Source: Lautropia sp.
GTDB lineage: Bacteria > Pseudomonadota > Gammaproteobacteria > Burkholderiales > Burkholderiaceae_E
Direction of reading: 5' to 3'
NCBI GenBank assembly: GCA_030532895.1
Contig: JAUNKF010000007.1
Location: 62,001 to 126,000 of the forward strand
Length of the DNA: 64,000 bases
In this document: positions 56,460-64,000 of the stretch, piece by piece
Layout of the letters: every line of letters starts with the position of its first letter
Numbering within the stretch: the stretch's first letter is position 1
Program-made: the position numbers and the translations under genes
Notes under the pieces: model-generated
The model's input: the letters and a program-made list of their open reading frames with translations, nothing else
The model's database searches: none
Told to the model about the DNA's origin: nothing

Positions 56460-57359
56460 TCAACCAGCCCCCGGCACGCGACGCGATGCCTTCCGTTTGG
56501 CCATGAAGCGTGGCAGCACGAGGGCAGCCCCTACCAGCACGGCCGTCACCAGATTCAGATCCTGGGCTTCAAGGCCGATGAAATCGCTGTTGAGTGCGAT
56601 GGCCACCATCACGCGATAGACGACGGCGCCCAGCAGCACGGCGAAGGTCGTCCACACCATCCGGCGAGCAGGCAACACGCCCTCGCCCATGATGACGGCC
56701 GCCAGACCGATGACGATCGTGCCGATGCCCATCGAGATGTCGGCGCCCCCCTGACTCTGCGCAAACAGCGCACCGGCCAGCGCCACCAGCGCATTGGAAA
56801 TGGCCATGCCCAGCAGCACGGCACGGCCGGTGTTGACCCCTTGAGCACGGGCCATCCGGGCATTGGCCCCGGTGGCCCGCAGGGCCAGACCCAGCTCGGA
56901 GGCAAAGAAACGATCCAGCGCCCATTTGATGAGCCCCACCAGCAGCAACAACGCGAGCGGTCGTTCCACGTAATCGGGGAACCAGTCGGGCAGTACCGAG
57001 AACACCGTCGGTTCGGTGATCAGCGGCACGTTGGGGCCACCCATCACCCTCAGATTGATCGAGTAGAGGGCGATCATCACCAGAATGCCGGCCAGCAGAT
57101 CCATGATCTTCAGCCGCACATTGATGAAACCCGTCAGCCCCCCGGCTGCCGCGCCCGCCACGGTCGCCACCAATGTGGCCACGAAGGGATCATGTCCCGT
57201 GGAGATCAGGATGGCAGCCGTGGCACCGCCCAGCGGAAAGCTGCCATCCACCGTCAGATCCGGGAAGTTCAGCACCCGGAACGTCATGAACACACCAAGG
57301 GAGACCAAGCTGAAAACCAGACCGATTTCCAGCGCTCCCCACAGGGTATAGAGAGACAC
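56460..57359 (-). CDS. ABC transporter permease (branched-chain type, TrpY-like)
   Basis: 299-aa membrane protein of the BPD_transp_2 class with about 8-9 segments. GTG start at 57359, 1 nt after the first binding-protein gene. Typical parts: MTFRVLNFPDLTVDGSFPLGGATAAILISTG, GLTGFINVRLKIMDLLAGILVMIALYSINLRVMG, and LRATGANARMARAQGVNTGRAVLLGMAISNALVALAGALFAQ. Only one permease gene is present, so a homodimer is expected. Confidence 0.9.
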   Translation of the reverse strand: MSLYTLWGALEIGLVFSLVSLGVFMTFRVLNFPDLTVDGSFPLGGATAAILISTGHDPFVATLVATVAGAAAGGLTGFINVRLKIMDLLAGILVMIALYSINLRVMGGPNVPLITEPTVFSVLPDWFPDYVERPLALLLLVGLIKWALDRFFASELGLALRATGANARMARAQGVNTGRAVLLGMAISNALVALAGALFAQSQGGADISMGIGTIVIGLAAVIMGEGVLPARRMVWTTFAVLLGAVVYRVMVAIALNSDFIGLEAQDLNLVTAVLVGAALVLPRFMAKRKASRRVPGAG

Positions 57360-57360
57360 G

Positions 57361-58359
57361 TCAGCGGCCCACGATCTCGGTTGCTTCGGCCTTCAGTTGC
57401 TCGGACAGCTCGATGCCCTGCTTCTTGGCAGCCTGCTCGTTGAGGATCAGCTCCAGATTCTCACTGGTCTGGCTTGGAATGTCGCCAGGCGCGTCTCCAC
57501 GCAGGATCTGCACCACCTGACCGCCAGCCTGCAAGCCCAGATTGCGGTAATTGACGCTGAGCGCAGCGACGGCGCCACGGCGGGCACTGTCGGAGTCAGC
57601 TGCAATCAGCGGCAGCTTCGCATCGTTGGCCACCTTGACGAGCGCCTCATAGGCAGCGACGACGTTGTTGTCGGTGTTGCTGTAGATCAGATCGACCTTG
57701 CCCACCAGACGACGGGCAGCCTGACCGACATCCACCGAACGGGGCGCGGCAACCTCCATCAGTTCGATGCCTTCCTTGCCCAGCGCTTCCTTCATCTCGC
57801 GCACGGCCACCACGGAGTTGGCCTCGGCCGGGCTGTAAACCATGCCGACCTTCTTGACCTTCGGCAGCACCTTCCTGATCAGATCGACCTGACGCTCGGG
57901 CAGCAAGCGGTCGGACACCCCCGTGACATTGCCACCGGCCGGCCCCATCGTCTTGACGAGCTGAGCAGCCACCGGATCGGTGACGGCACCGTAGACAACC
58001 GGAATGCTTTTCGTGGCGGCCAACACGGCCTGAGAGGCCGGCGTGCTGATGGCCACGATCACGTTCGGCTTGTCACCCACGAACTTGCGGGCAATCTGAG
58101 CGGCCGTACCCGTGTTGCCCTGCGCACTCTGAAACGTCCACTTCAAATTCTTGCCGGCTTCATAGCCGTGCTGCTTGAGTGCATCGCTGACACCGTTGCG
58201 AAACGCATCCAGCGCCGGATGATCCACGATGGTGATGACGGACACGGCAGGTGTCTCTGCCTGCACGGCCGGCGACAGGCAGAAGCCGGCCGTCAGCACG
58301 GCAGCTGCAGCCACCTGGGCCAGGAATGGCCGCCGCATGAACTGGGTTTGAACGGTCAT
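57361..58359 (-). CDS. ABC transporter substrate-binding protein, first paralog (ABC_sub_bind / TrpX type)
   Basis: 332-aa exported binding protein. Start at ATG 58359 with GGAGG 10 nt upstream; signal peptide ends FCLSPAVQAE. Body: VSVITIVDHPALDAFRNGVSDALKQHGYEAGKNLKWTFQSAQGNTGTAAQIARKFVGDKPNVIVAISTPASQAVLAATKSIPVVYGAVTDPVAAQLV, the ABC_sub_bind fold. First gene of an SBP-permease-ATPase operon that ends with the second paralogous SBP. The substrate is probably an aromatic amino acid or a small organic compound; not decidable here. Confidence 0.9.
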   Translation of the reverse strand: MTVQTQFMRRPFLAQVAAAAVLTAGFCLSPAVQAETPAVSVITIVDHPALDAFRNGVSDALKQHGYEAGKNLKWTFQSAQGNTGTAAQIARKFVGDKPNVIVAISTPASQAVLAATKSIPVVYGAVTDPVAAQLVKTMGPAGGNVTGVSDRLLPERQVDLIRKVLPKVKKVGMVYSPAEANSVVAVREMKEALGKEGIELMEVAAPRSVDVGQAARRLVGKVDLIYSNTDNNVVAAYEALVKVANDAKLPLIAADSDSARRGAVAALSVNYRNLGLQAGGQVVQILRGDAPGDIPSQTSENLELILNEQAAKKQGIELSEQLKAEATEIVGR

Positions 58360-58455
58360 GGCTATCAAGCCTCCTTCCTCTACATTTGGCGCGTTGCATT
58401 ATAGAGGCATGCCCTGAACTGTCATGCGCCTGCTGTCGGACTAGGTATAAGCCCT

Positions 58456-58510
58456 GAGAGACACCAAGCTTGTTCGTGCCTCACACCTTCGTGAGCACAT
58501 GACACGCTCT
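58456..58510 (-). repeat. Dispersed palindrome, copy E (diverged, reverse)
   Basis: Minus strand begins AGAGCGTGTCATGTGCTCACG and keeps the GGCACGAAC core; the far arm is reduced to a GGTGTCTCT remnant. Lies between the divergent binding-protein gene and the TSUP permease gene. Confidence 0.6.
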
Positions 58511-58548
58511 AAAATCATTGCCCCACCCTCCCCCAGCACACCGCCCTC

Positions 58549-59307
58549 ATGGATTACCTCATCGTCACCCTTGCCTCCCTCTTTGCCGGCCTGGTCGACG
58601 CCATCGTGGGCGGCGGCGGATTGATTCTGGTGCCAGCGCTCTTCGCCACCTTTCCGGGCGCCGCACCGGCAACCCTGTTCGGTACGAACAAGAGCGCTTC
58701 GATCTGGGGGACGAGCCTCGCCGCCCATCAGTTCAGCCGACGTGTGCGGCTCGTCTGGCCCGTGCTGCTGCCGGCACTCGCCTGCGCCTTCCTCGGCAGC
58801 CTCGTGGGTGCCTGGGCCGTGACGCTGGTCGACCCAGGCTTCCTGCGCAGGATCTTGCCGCTGGTCCTGTTGGCCGTGCTGCTTTACACGCTGAAGAAGA
58901 AAGATCTGGGCACACAGTCCGTGGCACGCCATTCATCGCGAACCGAAACCTGGCTCATGAGTGCCATCGCACTGGTGATCGGCTTCTATGATGGTTTTTT
59001 CGGGCCTGGTACCGGCAGCTTCTTCGTCTTTCTCTTCGTGCGCCTGCTGGGTCATGACTTCCTGCAAGCCTCGGCCAATGCCAAATTCCTCAACGTGGCC
59101 ACCAACCTCTCGGCCGTCGGTCTCTTCGCGTTCAAGGGGCATGTCTGGTGGCACCTGGCCATCGCGATGGCCATCGCCAACATGGCGGGCAGCCTGATCG
59201 GCACCCGCCTCGCACTACGTCACGGCGCAGGCTTCGTGCGCAAGGTGTTCATCCTGGTGGTGGGGGCGCTGATCCTGAAGACGGGGTACGATGCGCTGAT
59301 GCTGTAA
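58549..59307 (+). CDS. TSUP family transporter (TauE/SafE)
   Basis: 252-aa membrane protein with about eight segments, arranged as two repeats. Family patterns: LASLFAGLVDAIVGGGGLILVPALFATFPGAAPATLFGTNKSASIWGT and its repeat IALVIGFYDGFFGPGTGSFFVFLFVRLLGHDFLQASANAKFLNVATNLSAV. The family exports or imports sulfonates, sulfite and other organic anions; the substrate here is unknown. It stands alone between divergent and convergent neighbours. Confidence 0.9.
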   Translation: MDYLIVTLASLFAGLVDAIVGGGGLILVPALFATFPGAAPATLFGTNKSASIWGTSLAAHQFSRRVRLVWPVLLPALACAFLGSLVGAWAVTLVDPGFLRRILPLVLLAVLLYTLKKKDLGTQSVARHSSRTETWLMSAIALVIGFYDGFFGPGTGSFFVFLFVRLLGHDFLQASANAKFLNVATNLSAVGLFAFKGHVWWHLAIAMAIANMAGSLIGTRLALRHGAGFVRKVFILVVGALILKTGYDALML

Positions 59308-59319
59308 AAGACAAGGACG

Positions 59320-59922
59320 TCAGCGCGTCCGATCCACGAGCGGCTTGTGATCGACCATCGACAGCTTCGGCCGATCCGGCTCTACAGCCGTCAACGGCTC
59401 GACCTCACGGATCTTGGCAGGCGCATCCGCGGCCAGCTGTTGATAAACACGGGTACCCACGGATTTCCAACGGATCTCATCGTCGGACAGCGCTCGCACA
59501 ACCTTGGCCGGCGCCCCCAGGGCCATGCTGTTGGGCGGGACTGCCATACCGGCCTTGACGAAAGCCATTGCACCCACGATGGCATTCTCCCCGATGACGG
59601 CGCGATCCATCACAACCGCATTCATGCCAACCATCGCATTCCTGCCGATACGACAGCCGTGCAGGATGGCGCCATGCCCGATATGCCCGTCCTCCTCGAC
59701 CAGCACCTCGGTATCCGGAAAACTGTGCGCCACACAGTTGTCCTGGAAGTTCGCCCCTGCCTTCAGCTCGATCCGGCCGAAATCACCTCGCAACACCGCA
59801 TTCGGCCCCACGTAGCAGCCGGCCCCGATGATCACATCGCCGATCAGGACAGCAGTGGGGTGAACATAGGCAGATGGTTCGATAACCGGCACGATACCGT
59901 CATAAGCATAGACCTTGGCCAT
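59320..59922 (-). CDS. paaY: Phenylacetic acid degradation protein PaaY (gamma-carbonic-anhydrase fold)
   Basis: 200-aa left-handed beta-helix protein; PaaY is a thioesterase that limits accumulation of dead-end CoA intermediates in phenylacetate breakdown. Hexapeptide repeats run through [27 protein letters not shown], and the metal-site His residues lie in [29 protein letters not shown], the PaaY form of the gamma-CA signature. AGGAGGAAAGGA precedes the ATG. Its position downstream of paaZ supports PaaY over a general gamma carbonic anhydrase. Confidence 0.88.
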   Translation of the reverse strand: MAKVYAYDGIVPVIEPSAYVHPTAVLIGDVIIGAGCYVGPNAVLRGDFGRIELKAGANFQDNCVAHSFPDTEVLVEEDGHIGHGAILHGCRIGRNAMVGMNAVVMDRAVIGENAIVGAMAFVKAGMAVPPNSMALGAPAKVVRALSDDEIRWKSVGTRVYQQLAADAPAKIREVEPLTAVEPDRPKLSMVDHKPLVDRTR

Positions 59923-60038
59923 TCAGTCCTTTCCTCCTTCCAAGTCAGACCGCGCTTGAGAAGACCCTGAAGCCTTGACGGCGCACGGCGACTTGTCAAC
60001 CCACGATGCCAGGGCGAGCGCGTGGACACACAAGTTCA

Positions 60039-62099
60039 TCACCCCCCCCAGGTTTTGGCCACCATCGTCAGCACATCATACTGGGCCACGACCTCGTCCT
60101 TCTGGTTGGTGACGAGACAGTCCCAGCGCACTTCACCATGCTCGGCATTGGCCCGTGGATTGATTTCCTTGCAGGTGAGCCGAACACCCAGCGTGTCACC
60201 GGCATACACCGGCGTCATGAAGCGCAGATTGTCCACGCCATAGTTGGCCAGCACCGGGCCGGGGGCAGGATCGACGAACAAGCCGGCAGCGAAGGACACG
60301 ATCAGGTAGCCGTGTGCCACCCGCCCATCGAAGAAGGGATTGGCCTTGGCCGCCTCTTCGTCCATGTGCGCATAGAAGGTGTCACCCGTGAAGCTGGCGA
60401 AGTGCTCGATGTCCGCCAGCGACACCGTGCGCTTCGCGGTGATCAGCTGATCACCGACCTTCAGCTCGGCCAATGACTTGCGAAACGGATGACGATCATC
60501 CTGCCTCACCGGCGCTCCCTCCACCCAGCGCCCGGTGACTGCACTGAGCAGTGCGGGTGCACCCTGCACACCCGTACGCTGCATGTAGTGCATCACGCTG
60601 CGAATACCGCCCAGCTCCTCACCGCCTCCGGCACGGCCAGGGCCACCATGCACGACCCCCGGCATCGGAGAACCGTGGCCAGTGCAACTCTTCGCGCTCT
60701 GGCGATTGCCCAGCATCACGCGCCCGTGGAAAGGGGCAATGCCGAGCACGAAGGCTTCGGCCACGGCAGGATCATTCGTGAACAACGAGGCCACCAGACT
60801 GCCCTCCCCACGACCGACGAGCTCGACAGCCTGCTCGATGCTGTCATAGGGCATGATCGTGCTGACCGGGCCGAAAACCTCGAGCTGATGAACACGAGTG
60901 GCCTTCAGCGGTTCTTCACAAAAGAGCAGTACCGGCGAGAAAAAAGCCCCCTTGTCGACATCACCAACGACACCATCCTGCCGATCAGGATCGCCGACGA
61001 CGACTTGCGCCTCCGTCATCAATTCGGCAATGCAGGCACGAACCTCTTCACGCTGATGCAGACTCGCCAGCGGCCCCATCGTCACGGACGGATCGCTCGG
61101 ATTGCCGAGCACGACCCTGGCCAGACGCTCGCGAATCGCTGCGATGACCGATTCAACCATGGCGCGAGGAACCATGATACGGCGGATAGCCGTACACTTC
61201 TGACCCGCCTTGACCGTCATCTCGCGAACGATCTCCTGGACGAACAGCTTGAACTCAGGCTCCTCTGGCATCACATCCGTGCCAAGCACCGACGCATTCA
61301 GGCTATCCGCTTCCATGTTGAAGCGCACCGAATTCTGGACGATCGCGGGGCTGCTACGCAGCGTCTGACCCGTGCTGGCCGAACCGGTGAAGGTCACGAC
61401 ATCCTGGCCGTCCACCTGTGAAAGCAGATCACCGACCGAACCGCAGATCAGCTGTAACGCGCCTTCGGGCAACACACCGGTAGCCAGCATCCGCCGAACC
61501 ATCAGTTCGGTCAGATAGGCGGTCTGGCTGGCTGGCTTGACGATGGCCGCCATACCGGCCAACCAGGTGGGTGCCAGCTTCTCCAACATGCCCCAACACG
61601 GAAAATTGAAGGCATTGATGTGAATCGCCACACCCTGCAACGGCGACAGGATGTGCTGCGCACTGAAACTGCCATCCCGTGACAGACGCTCCAGGCCCCC
61701 ATCGACCAGCACACGGGCGTTCGGCAACTCTCGGCGCCCCTTCGAGGCATAGGTCATCAAGGTGCCAATCCCCCCCTCGATGTCGATCCAGCTGTCAGAA
61801 CGAGTGGCACCGGTTCGGGCCGACAGCTCATAGAACATCTCCTTGTCCGCCATCAGCGCCTCGCCCAGCACCTTCAGCATCAAGGCCCGCTGATGGAAGC
61901 TCATGGCCCGCAAGGCGGGACTACCAACCTTGCGCCCATAGTCCAGCACTTCCGCAAAATCGATGCCACTGGCATCGATCAGCGCCACCGTTTCACCGGT
62001 GGACGCATCCAGCAGCGCCTGCCCCTCTCCGTTGCCCGCCGTCCAGCGTCCCAACACATGACTCTCCAGACGCGGCGGCTGCGTTTTTTGTTCAAACAT
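60039..62099 (-). CDS. paaZ: Bifunctional oxepin-CoA hydrolase / 3-oxo-5,6-dehydrosuberyl-CoA semialdehyde dehydrogenase
   Basis: Ring-opening enzyme of the phenylacetyl-CoA pathway. 686 aa, close to E. coli PaaZ (681 aa). N-terminal aldehyde dehydrogenase domain with FNMEADSLN (general base Glu) and VKAGQKCTAIRR (catalytic Cys); C-terminal MaoC-type hydratase domain with HFASFTGDTFYAHMDEEAAKANPFFDGRVAHGYLIVS, in which the catalytic Asp and His are present. Both active sites are intact. It follows paaE by 25 nt. Confidence 0.95.
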   Translation of the reverse strand: MFEQKTQPPRLESHVLGRWTAGNGEGQALLDASTGETVALIDASGIDFAEVLDYGRKVGSPALRAMSFHQRALMLKVLGEALMADKEMFYELSARTGATRSDSWIDIEGGIGTLMTYASKGRRELPNARVLVDGGLERLSRDGSFSAQHILSPLQGVAIHINAFNFPCWGMLEKLAPTWLAGMAAIVKPASQTAYLTELMVRRMLATGVLPEGALQLICGSVGDLLSQVDGQDVVTFTGSASTGQTLRSSPAIVQNSVRFNMEADSLNASVLGTDVMPEEPEFKLFVQEIVREMTVKAGQKCTAIRRIMVPRAMVESVIAAIRERLARVVLGNPSDPSVTMGPLASLHQREEVRACIAELMTEAQVVVGDPDRQDGVVGDVDKGAFFSPVLLFCEEPLKATRVHQLEVFGPVSTIMPYDSIEQAVELVGRGEGSLVASLFTNDPAVAEAFVLGIAPFHGRVMLGNRQSAKSCTGHGSPMPGVVHGGPGRAGGGEELGGIRSVMHYMQRTGVQGAPALLSAVTGRWVEGAPVRQDDRHPFRKSLAELKVGDQLITAKRTVSLADIEHFASFTGDTFYAHMDEEAAKANPFFDGRVAHGYLIVSFAAGLFVDPAPGPVLANYGVDNLRFMTPVYAGDTLGVRLTCKEINPRANAEHGEVRWDCLVTNQKDEVVAQYDVLTMVAKTWGG

Positions 62100-62124
62100 C
62101 ACTTTACTCGGCTGTTGATGACTT

Positions 62125-63198
62125 TCATTCGTCGTAACTGACCACCAGACGTTCAGTCAGCGGATAACACTGACAGCTCAGCACATAACCTGCTTCCACT
62201 TCATAGTCTTCCAGCGCATGGTTGACCACCATCTCGACCTCGCCCTCAAGCACCTTGGCCTTGCAGGTCGAACACACCCCGGCCTTGCAGGCATACGGCG
62301 CTTCCAGGCTGTGCTCGATCGCGGCATCGAGCAGGCTCTGGCCCTTCATCGGGAACGAGAAGCTGCGTGCCACGCCATCCAGCGTGACCGTGGCCTCGCA
62401 TCGTGCCGTGCTGATGTTGTCAGCCTTGGCTGCCGTCGTCTGACGTGCACGCCCTTGCCCTGCCGCGAACAGCTCAAACTTGATTTGATCCTTGTTGAGC
62501 CCATGCGCCTTCAGCGCCTCGGCAATGGTCAGCATCATCGGCTCCGGCCCGCAGATGAAGGCTGTATGCACGGAATTCAGATCGAGCCAGCGTTCAAAAA
62601 GTTCGTCACACTTGTCTCGGGTCAGCATGCCCGTGAACAGGTCAATTTCCTGCCCCTCGCTGTTGAAGATGTGGATGACCGAAAAACGTCCCAGATACAG
62701 GTTCTTCAGATCCTCCAGCTCCTCACGGAACATGACCGAGCTGATCTGCTGATTGGCGTACACCAGCGCGAAACGCGAGGCCGGTTCACGGGTCAGACGG
62801 CTCTTGATGATCGACAGCAATGGCGTGATGCCACTGCCACCGGCAAACCCCAGATAATGGTGAGCCGATTCAGGCGCCATCGGGATGTGGAAGTTGCCCA
62901 TTGGCGGCATCGCCTCAAGCGTGTCGCCCACCTTCAAGGACTCGTTCGCCCAGGATGAAAAGGCGCCACCGGCAACGCGCTTGATGCCGACGCGCAGCAC
63001 GCCGTCGTCCAGGCCCGAACAGATCGAATAGGAGCGGCGCAACTCGTCACCATCGAATGAGCGGCGGAAGGTCAGATACTGCCCAGGAATGAATCGAAAA
63101 CGTTCTTCGTCACCTGCCTGCGGCTTCAGCGTCACCACGACCGCATCACGGGTCTCGCGGCGAACATCGACGACTTGCAGTGGATGAAAACGTGCCAT
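62125..63198 (-). CDS. paaE: Phenylacetyl-CoA epoxidase reductase subunit PaaE
   Basis: Passes electrons from NADPH to the PaaABC(E) monooxygenase. 357 aa: FAD domain (FIPGQYLTFRRSFDGDELRRSYSICSG), NAD(P) domain (HHYLGFAGGSGITPLLSIIKSRL, FICGPEPMM), and C-terminal plant-type 2Fe-2S ferredoxin with CKAGVCSTCKAKVLEGEVEMVVNHALEDYEVEAGYVLSCQCYP. Ribosome site GGAG 6 nt before the ATG. It is separated from paaD by 83 nt that hold a dispersed palindrome. Confidence 0.95.
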   Translation of the reverse strand: MARFHPLQVVDVRRETRDAVVVTLKPQAGDEERFRFIPGQYLTFRRSFDGDELRRSYSICSGLDDGVLRVGIKRVAGGAFSSWANESLKVGDTLEAMPPMGNFHIPMAPESAHHYLGFAGGSGITPLLSIIKSRLTREPASRFALVYANQQISSVMFREELEDLKNLYLGRFSVIHIFNSEGQEIDLFTGMLTRDKCDELFERWLDLNSVHTAFICGPEPMMLTIAEALKAHGLNKDQIKFELFAAGQGRARQTTAAKADNISTARCEATVTLDGVARSFSFPMKGQSLLDAAIEHSLEAPYACKAGVCSTCKAKVLEGEVEMVVNHALEDYEVEAGYVLSCQCYPLTERLVVSYDE

Positions 63199-63225
63199 GT
63201 AGGTCTCCGTGGATGGTGCTTATCG

Positions 63226-63283
63226 GTGTCATGCACGCCCAGAGGGGCTTGTCAAGGGGACGAATAGGTGCCTGACACGCTCT
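63226..63283 (+). repeat. Dispersed palindrome, copy B, between paaD and paaE
   Basis: Left arm GGTGTCATGCACGCC, core CAGAGGGGCTTGTCAAGG and right arm GTGCCTGACACGCTCT. It is the reference copy for the asymmetric core. The paaD stop codon (63282-63284) falls at its edge, and it fills most of the paaD-paaE gap. Confidence 0.8.
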
Positions 63284-63833
63284 AAATGCATTTGAAGTAA
63301 TCGAATGGTTCCAGGCAATCAAGACATCGGTAATTGGCCTTGCAGGGCGTGGAACCGAACTGGCTGACACGAGAGGTGTGCTGCGAGCCGCAACGGGGAC
63401 AGGGAACCGGCTTGCTGCCGGCGCCATCTCGCTTGAGCCAGATGCGTCTTGCCCCCGTGCGGGTGGCATCACCGGCGTCCGCTTCCTCTGGCGGGGCTGC
63501 ATCGAGCGGCGGCGCTATGCCGTACTCACGCAATTTCATGCGCCCCTTCTCGCTGATCCATTCAGTCGTCCAAGCCGGTGCGATCCGACGTTCCAGACGC
63601 AGATCCACCACCCCGTGACCACGCAACGCGGTCTCAATATCCCGATGGATGATTGACGTGGCAGGACATCCTGAGTAGGTTGGCGTCACCACCACGACCA
63701 GGGTGTGGCCCTCGTGGCGAACCTCCCGGATGATGCCGAGATCGACCAGAGAAATGACCGGAATCTCGGGATCAGGAACCTGATCAAGCCACTGCCAAAC
63801 CTGATCGACCGACGGATTGAACCGTTCGTTCAC
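63282..63833 (-). CDS. paaD: Phenylacetate degradation protein PaaD (Fe-S assembly of the epoxidase)
   Basis: 183-aa MIP18/PaaJ-type protein needed for activity of the phenylacetyl-CoA epoxidase. N-terminal DUF59 fold (WLDQVPDPEIPVISLVDLGIIREVRHEGHTLVVVVTPTYSGCPATSIIHRDIETAL) and a C-terminal zinc ribbon (VPCPRCGSQHTSRVSQFGSTPCKANYRCLDCLEPFDYFKC). GTG start at 63833 with GGGAGGA upstream, 15 nt after paaC. The two domains are joined by an acidic Ala/Pro linker. Confidence 0.94.
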   Translation of the reverse strand: MNERFNPSVDQVWQWLDQVPDPEIPVISLVDLGIIREVRHEGHTLVVVVTPTYSGCPATSIIHRDIETALRGHGVVDLRLERRIAPAWTTEWISEKGRMKLREYGIAPPLDAAPPEEADAGDATRTGARRIWLKRDGAGSKPVPCPRCGSQHTSRVSQFGSTPCKANYRCLDCLEPFDYFKCI

Positions 63834-63848
63834 GATGTCCTCCCTTCA

Positions 63849-64000
63849 TCACCAGGTACTGCCAGGGTAGGCGCGCTGCAGGAATTGCATGTCGGCCAGG
63901 ATATAGCCCAGGTGCTCGGTATGACGGCCCTGCTTGCCTCCCCGATGTGCAAACTCATCGTCGGGCATCTTCAACGTGGCTTCGTCGAACACGGCACGAA
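63849..64000 (-). CDS. paaC: Phenylacetyl-CoA epoxidase structural subunit PaaC, C-terminal part
   Basis: Only the last 49 codons are in the window (RAVFDEATLKMPDDEFAH, then the HRGGKQGRHTEHLGYILADMQFLQRAYPG end), which match the strongly conserved PaaC C-terminus. PaaC is the scaffold partner of the di-iron subunit PaaA. The gene continues beyond 64000, presumably preceded by paaB and paaA. Confidence 0.92.
   Translation of the reverse strand, partial: RAVFDEATLKMPDDEFAHRGGKQGRHTEHLGYILADMQFLQRAYPGSTW

Overview
The window is high-GC DNA with tightly packed, often overlapping genes. Gene content points to a betaproteobacterium of the order Burkholderiales: a mltG-tmk-holB-pilZ-tatD block, a yciB-bolA-peptidylprolyl isomerase block, DUF1631, pqiABC, recC-recB-recD and a paa (phenylacetate) cluster. 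The genus cannot be fixed from sequence alone.

Layout. 1-4.4 kb: 3' part of glutathione reductase, a DUF1631 protein and Cu/Zn superoxide dismutase. 4.7-11.06 kb: a complete filamentous (inovirus) prophage on the minus strand with no integrase, bounded by a 19-bp direct repeat. The right-hand copy is part of a good match to a chromosomal dif site (XerC/XerD target), so the window includes the chromosome dimer-resolution site and probably the replication terminus. 11.2-13.5 kb: a polar amino-acid ABC transporter. 13.7-15.4 kb: an Ala-rich lipoprotein. 15.8-19.8 kb: mltG-tmk-holB-pilZ-tatD. 20-26.6 kb: ygfZ, an acyl-CoA dehydrogenase with an AtoE-type transporter, yciB, bolA and a PpiC-type isomerase. 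26.8-31.6 kb: pqiA-pqiB-pqiC-tadA. 31.8-44.8 kb: mnmD, then recC-recB-recD read convergently, behind an alpha/beta hydrolase. 45-50 kb: a DEAD-box RNA helicase and a TonB-dependent siderophore receptor. 50-54.3 kb: serA-creA, a low-complexity protein and an HU-like protein with a histone-H1-like tail. 54.4-58.4 kb: an ABC importer with two paralogous binding proteins. 58.5-64 kb: a TSUP permease and paaC(partial)-paaD-paaE-paaZ-paaY.

The most interesting signal is in the prophage. Its attachment site lies inside the reading frame of its own replication gene (rep). In the integrated state the rep 5' part sits at one prophage end, fused to chromosomal DNA, and the missing 90-codon C-terminal part sits at the other end in the matching frame. 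Excision by XerCD would rebuild a 408-residue Rep, so integration itself would switch the replication gene. The prophage also carries a ParE/RelE-type toxin-antitoxin pair followed closely by a third, unrecognised gene.

The second signal is a family of about 60-bp imperfect palindromes ending in AGAGCGTGTCATGCAC-like arms. Eight or nine full or partial copies, in both orientations, lie in gaps between genes across the window. One copy supplies the end of mnmD and abuts the stop of recD; another sits between paaD and paaE.
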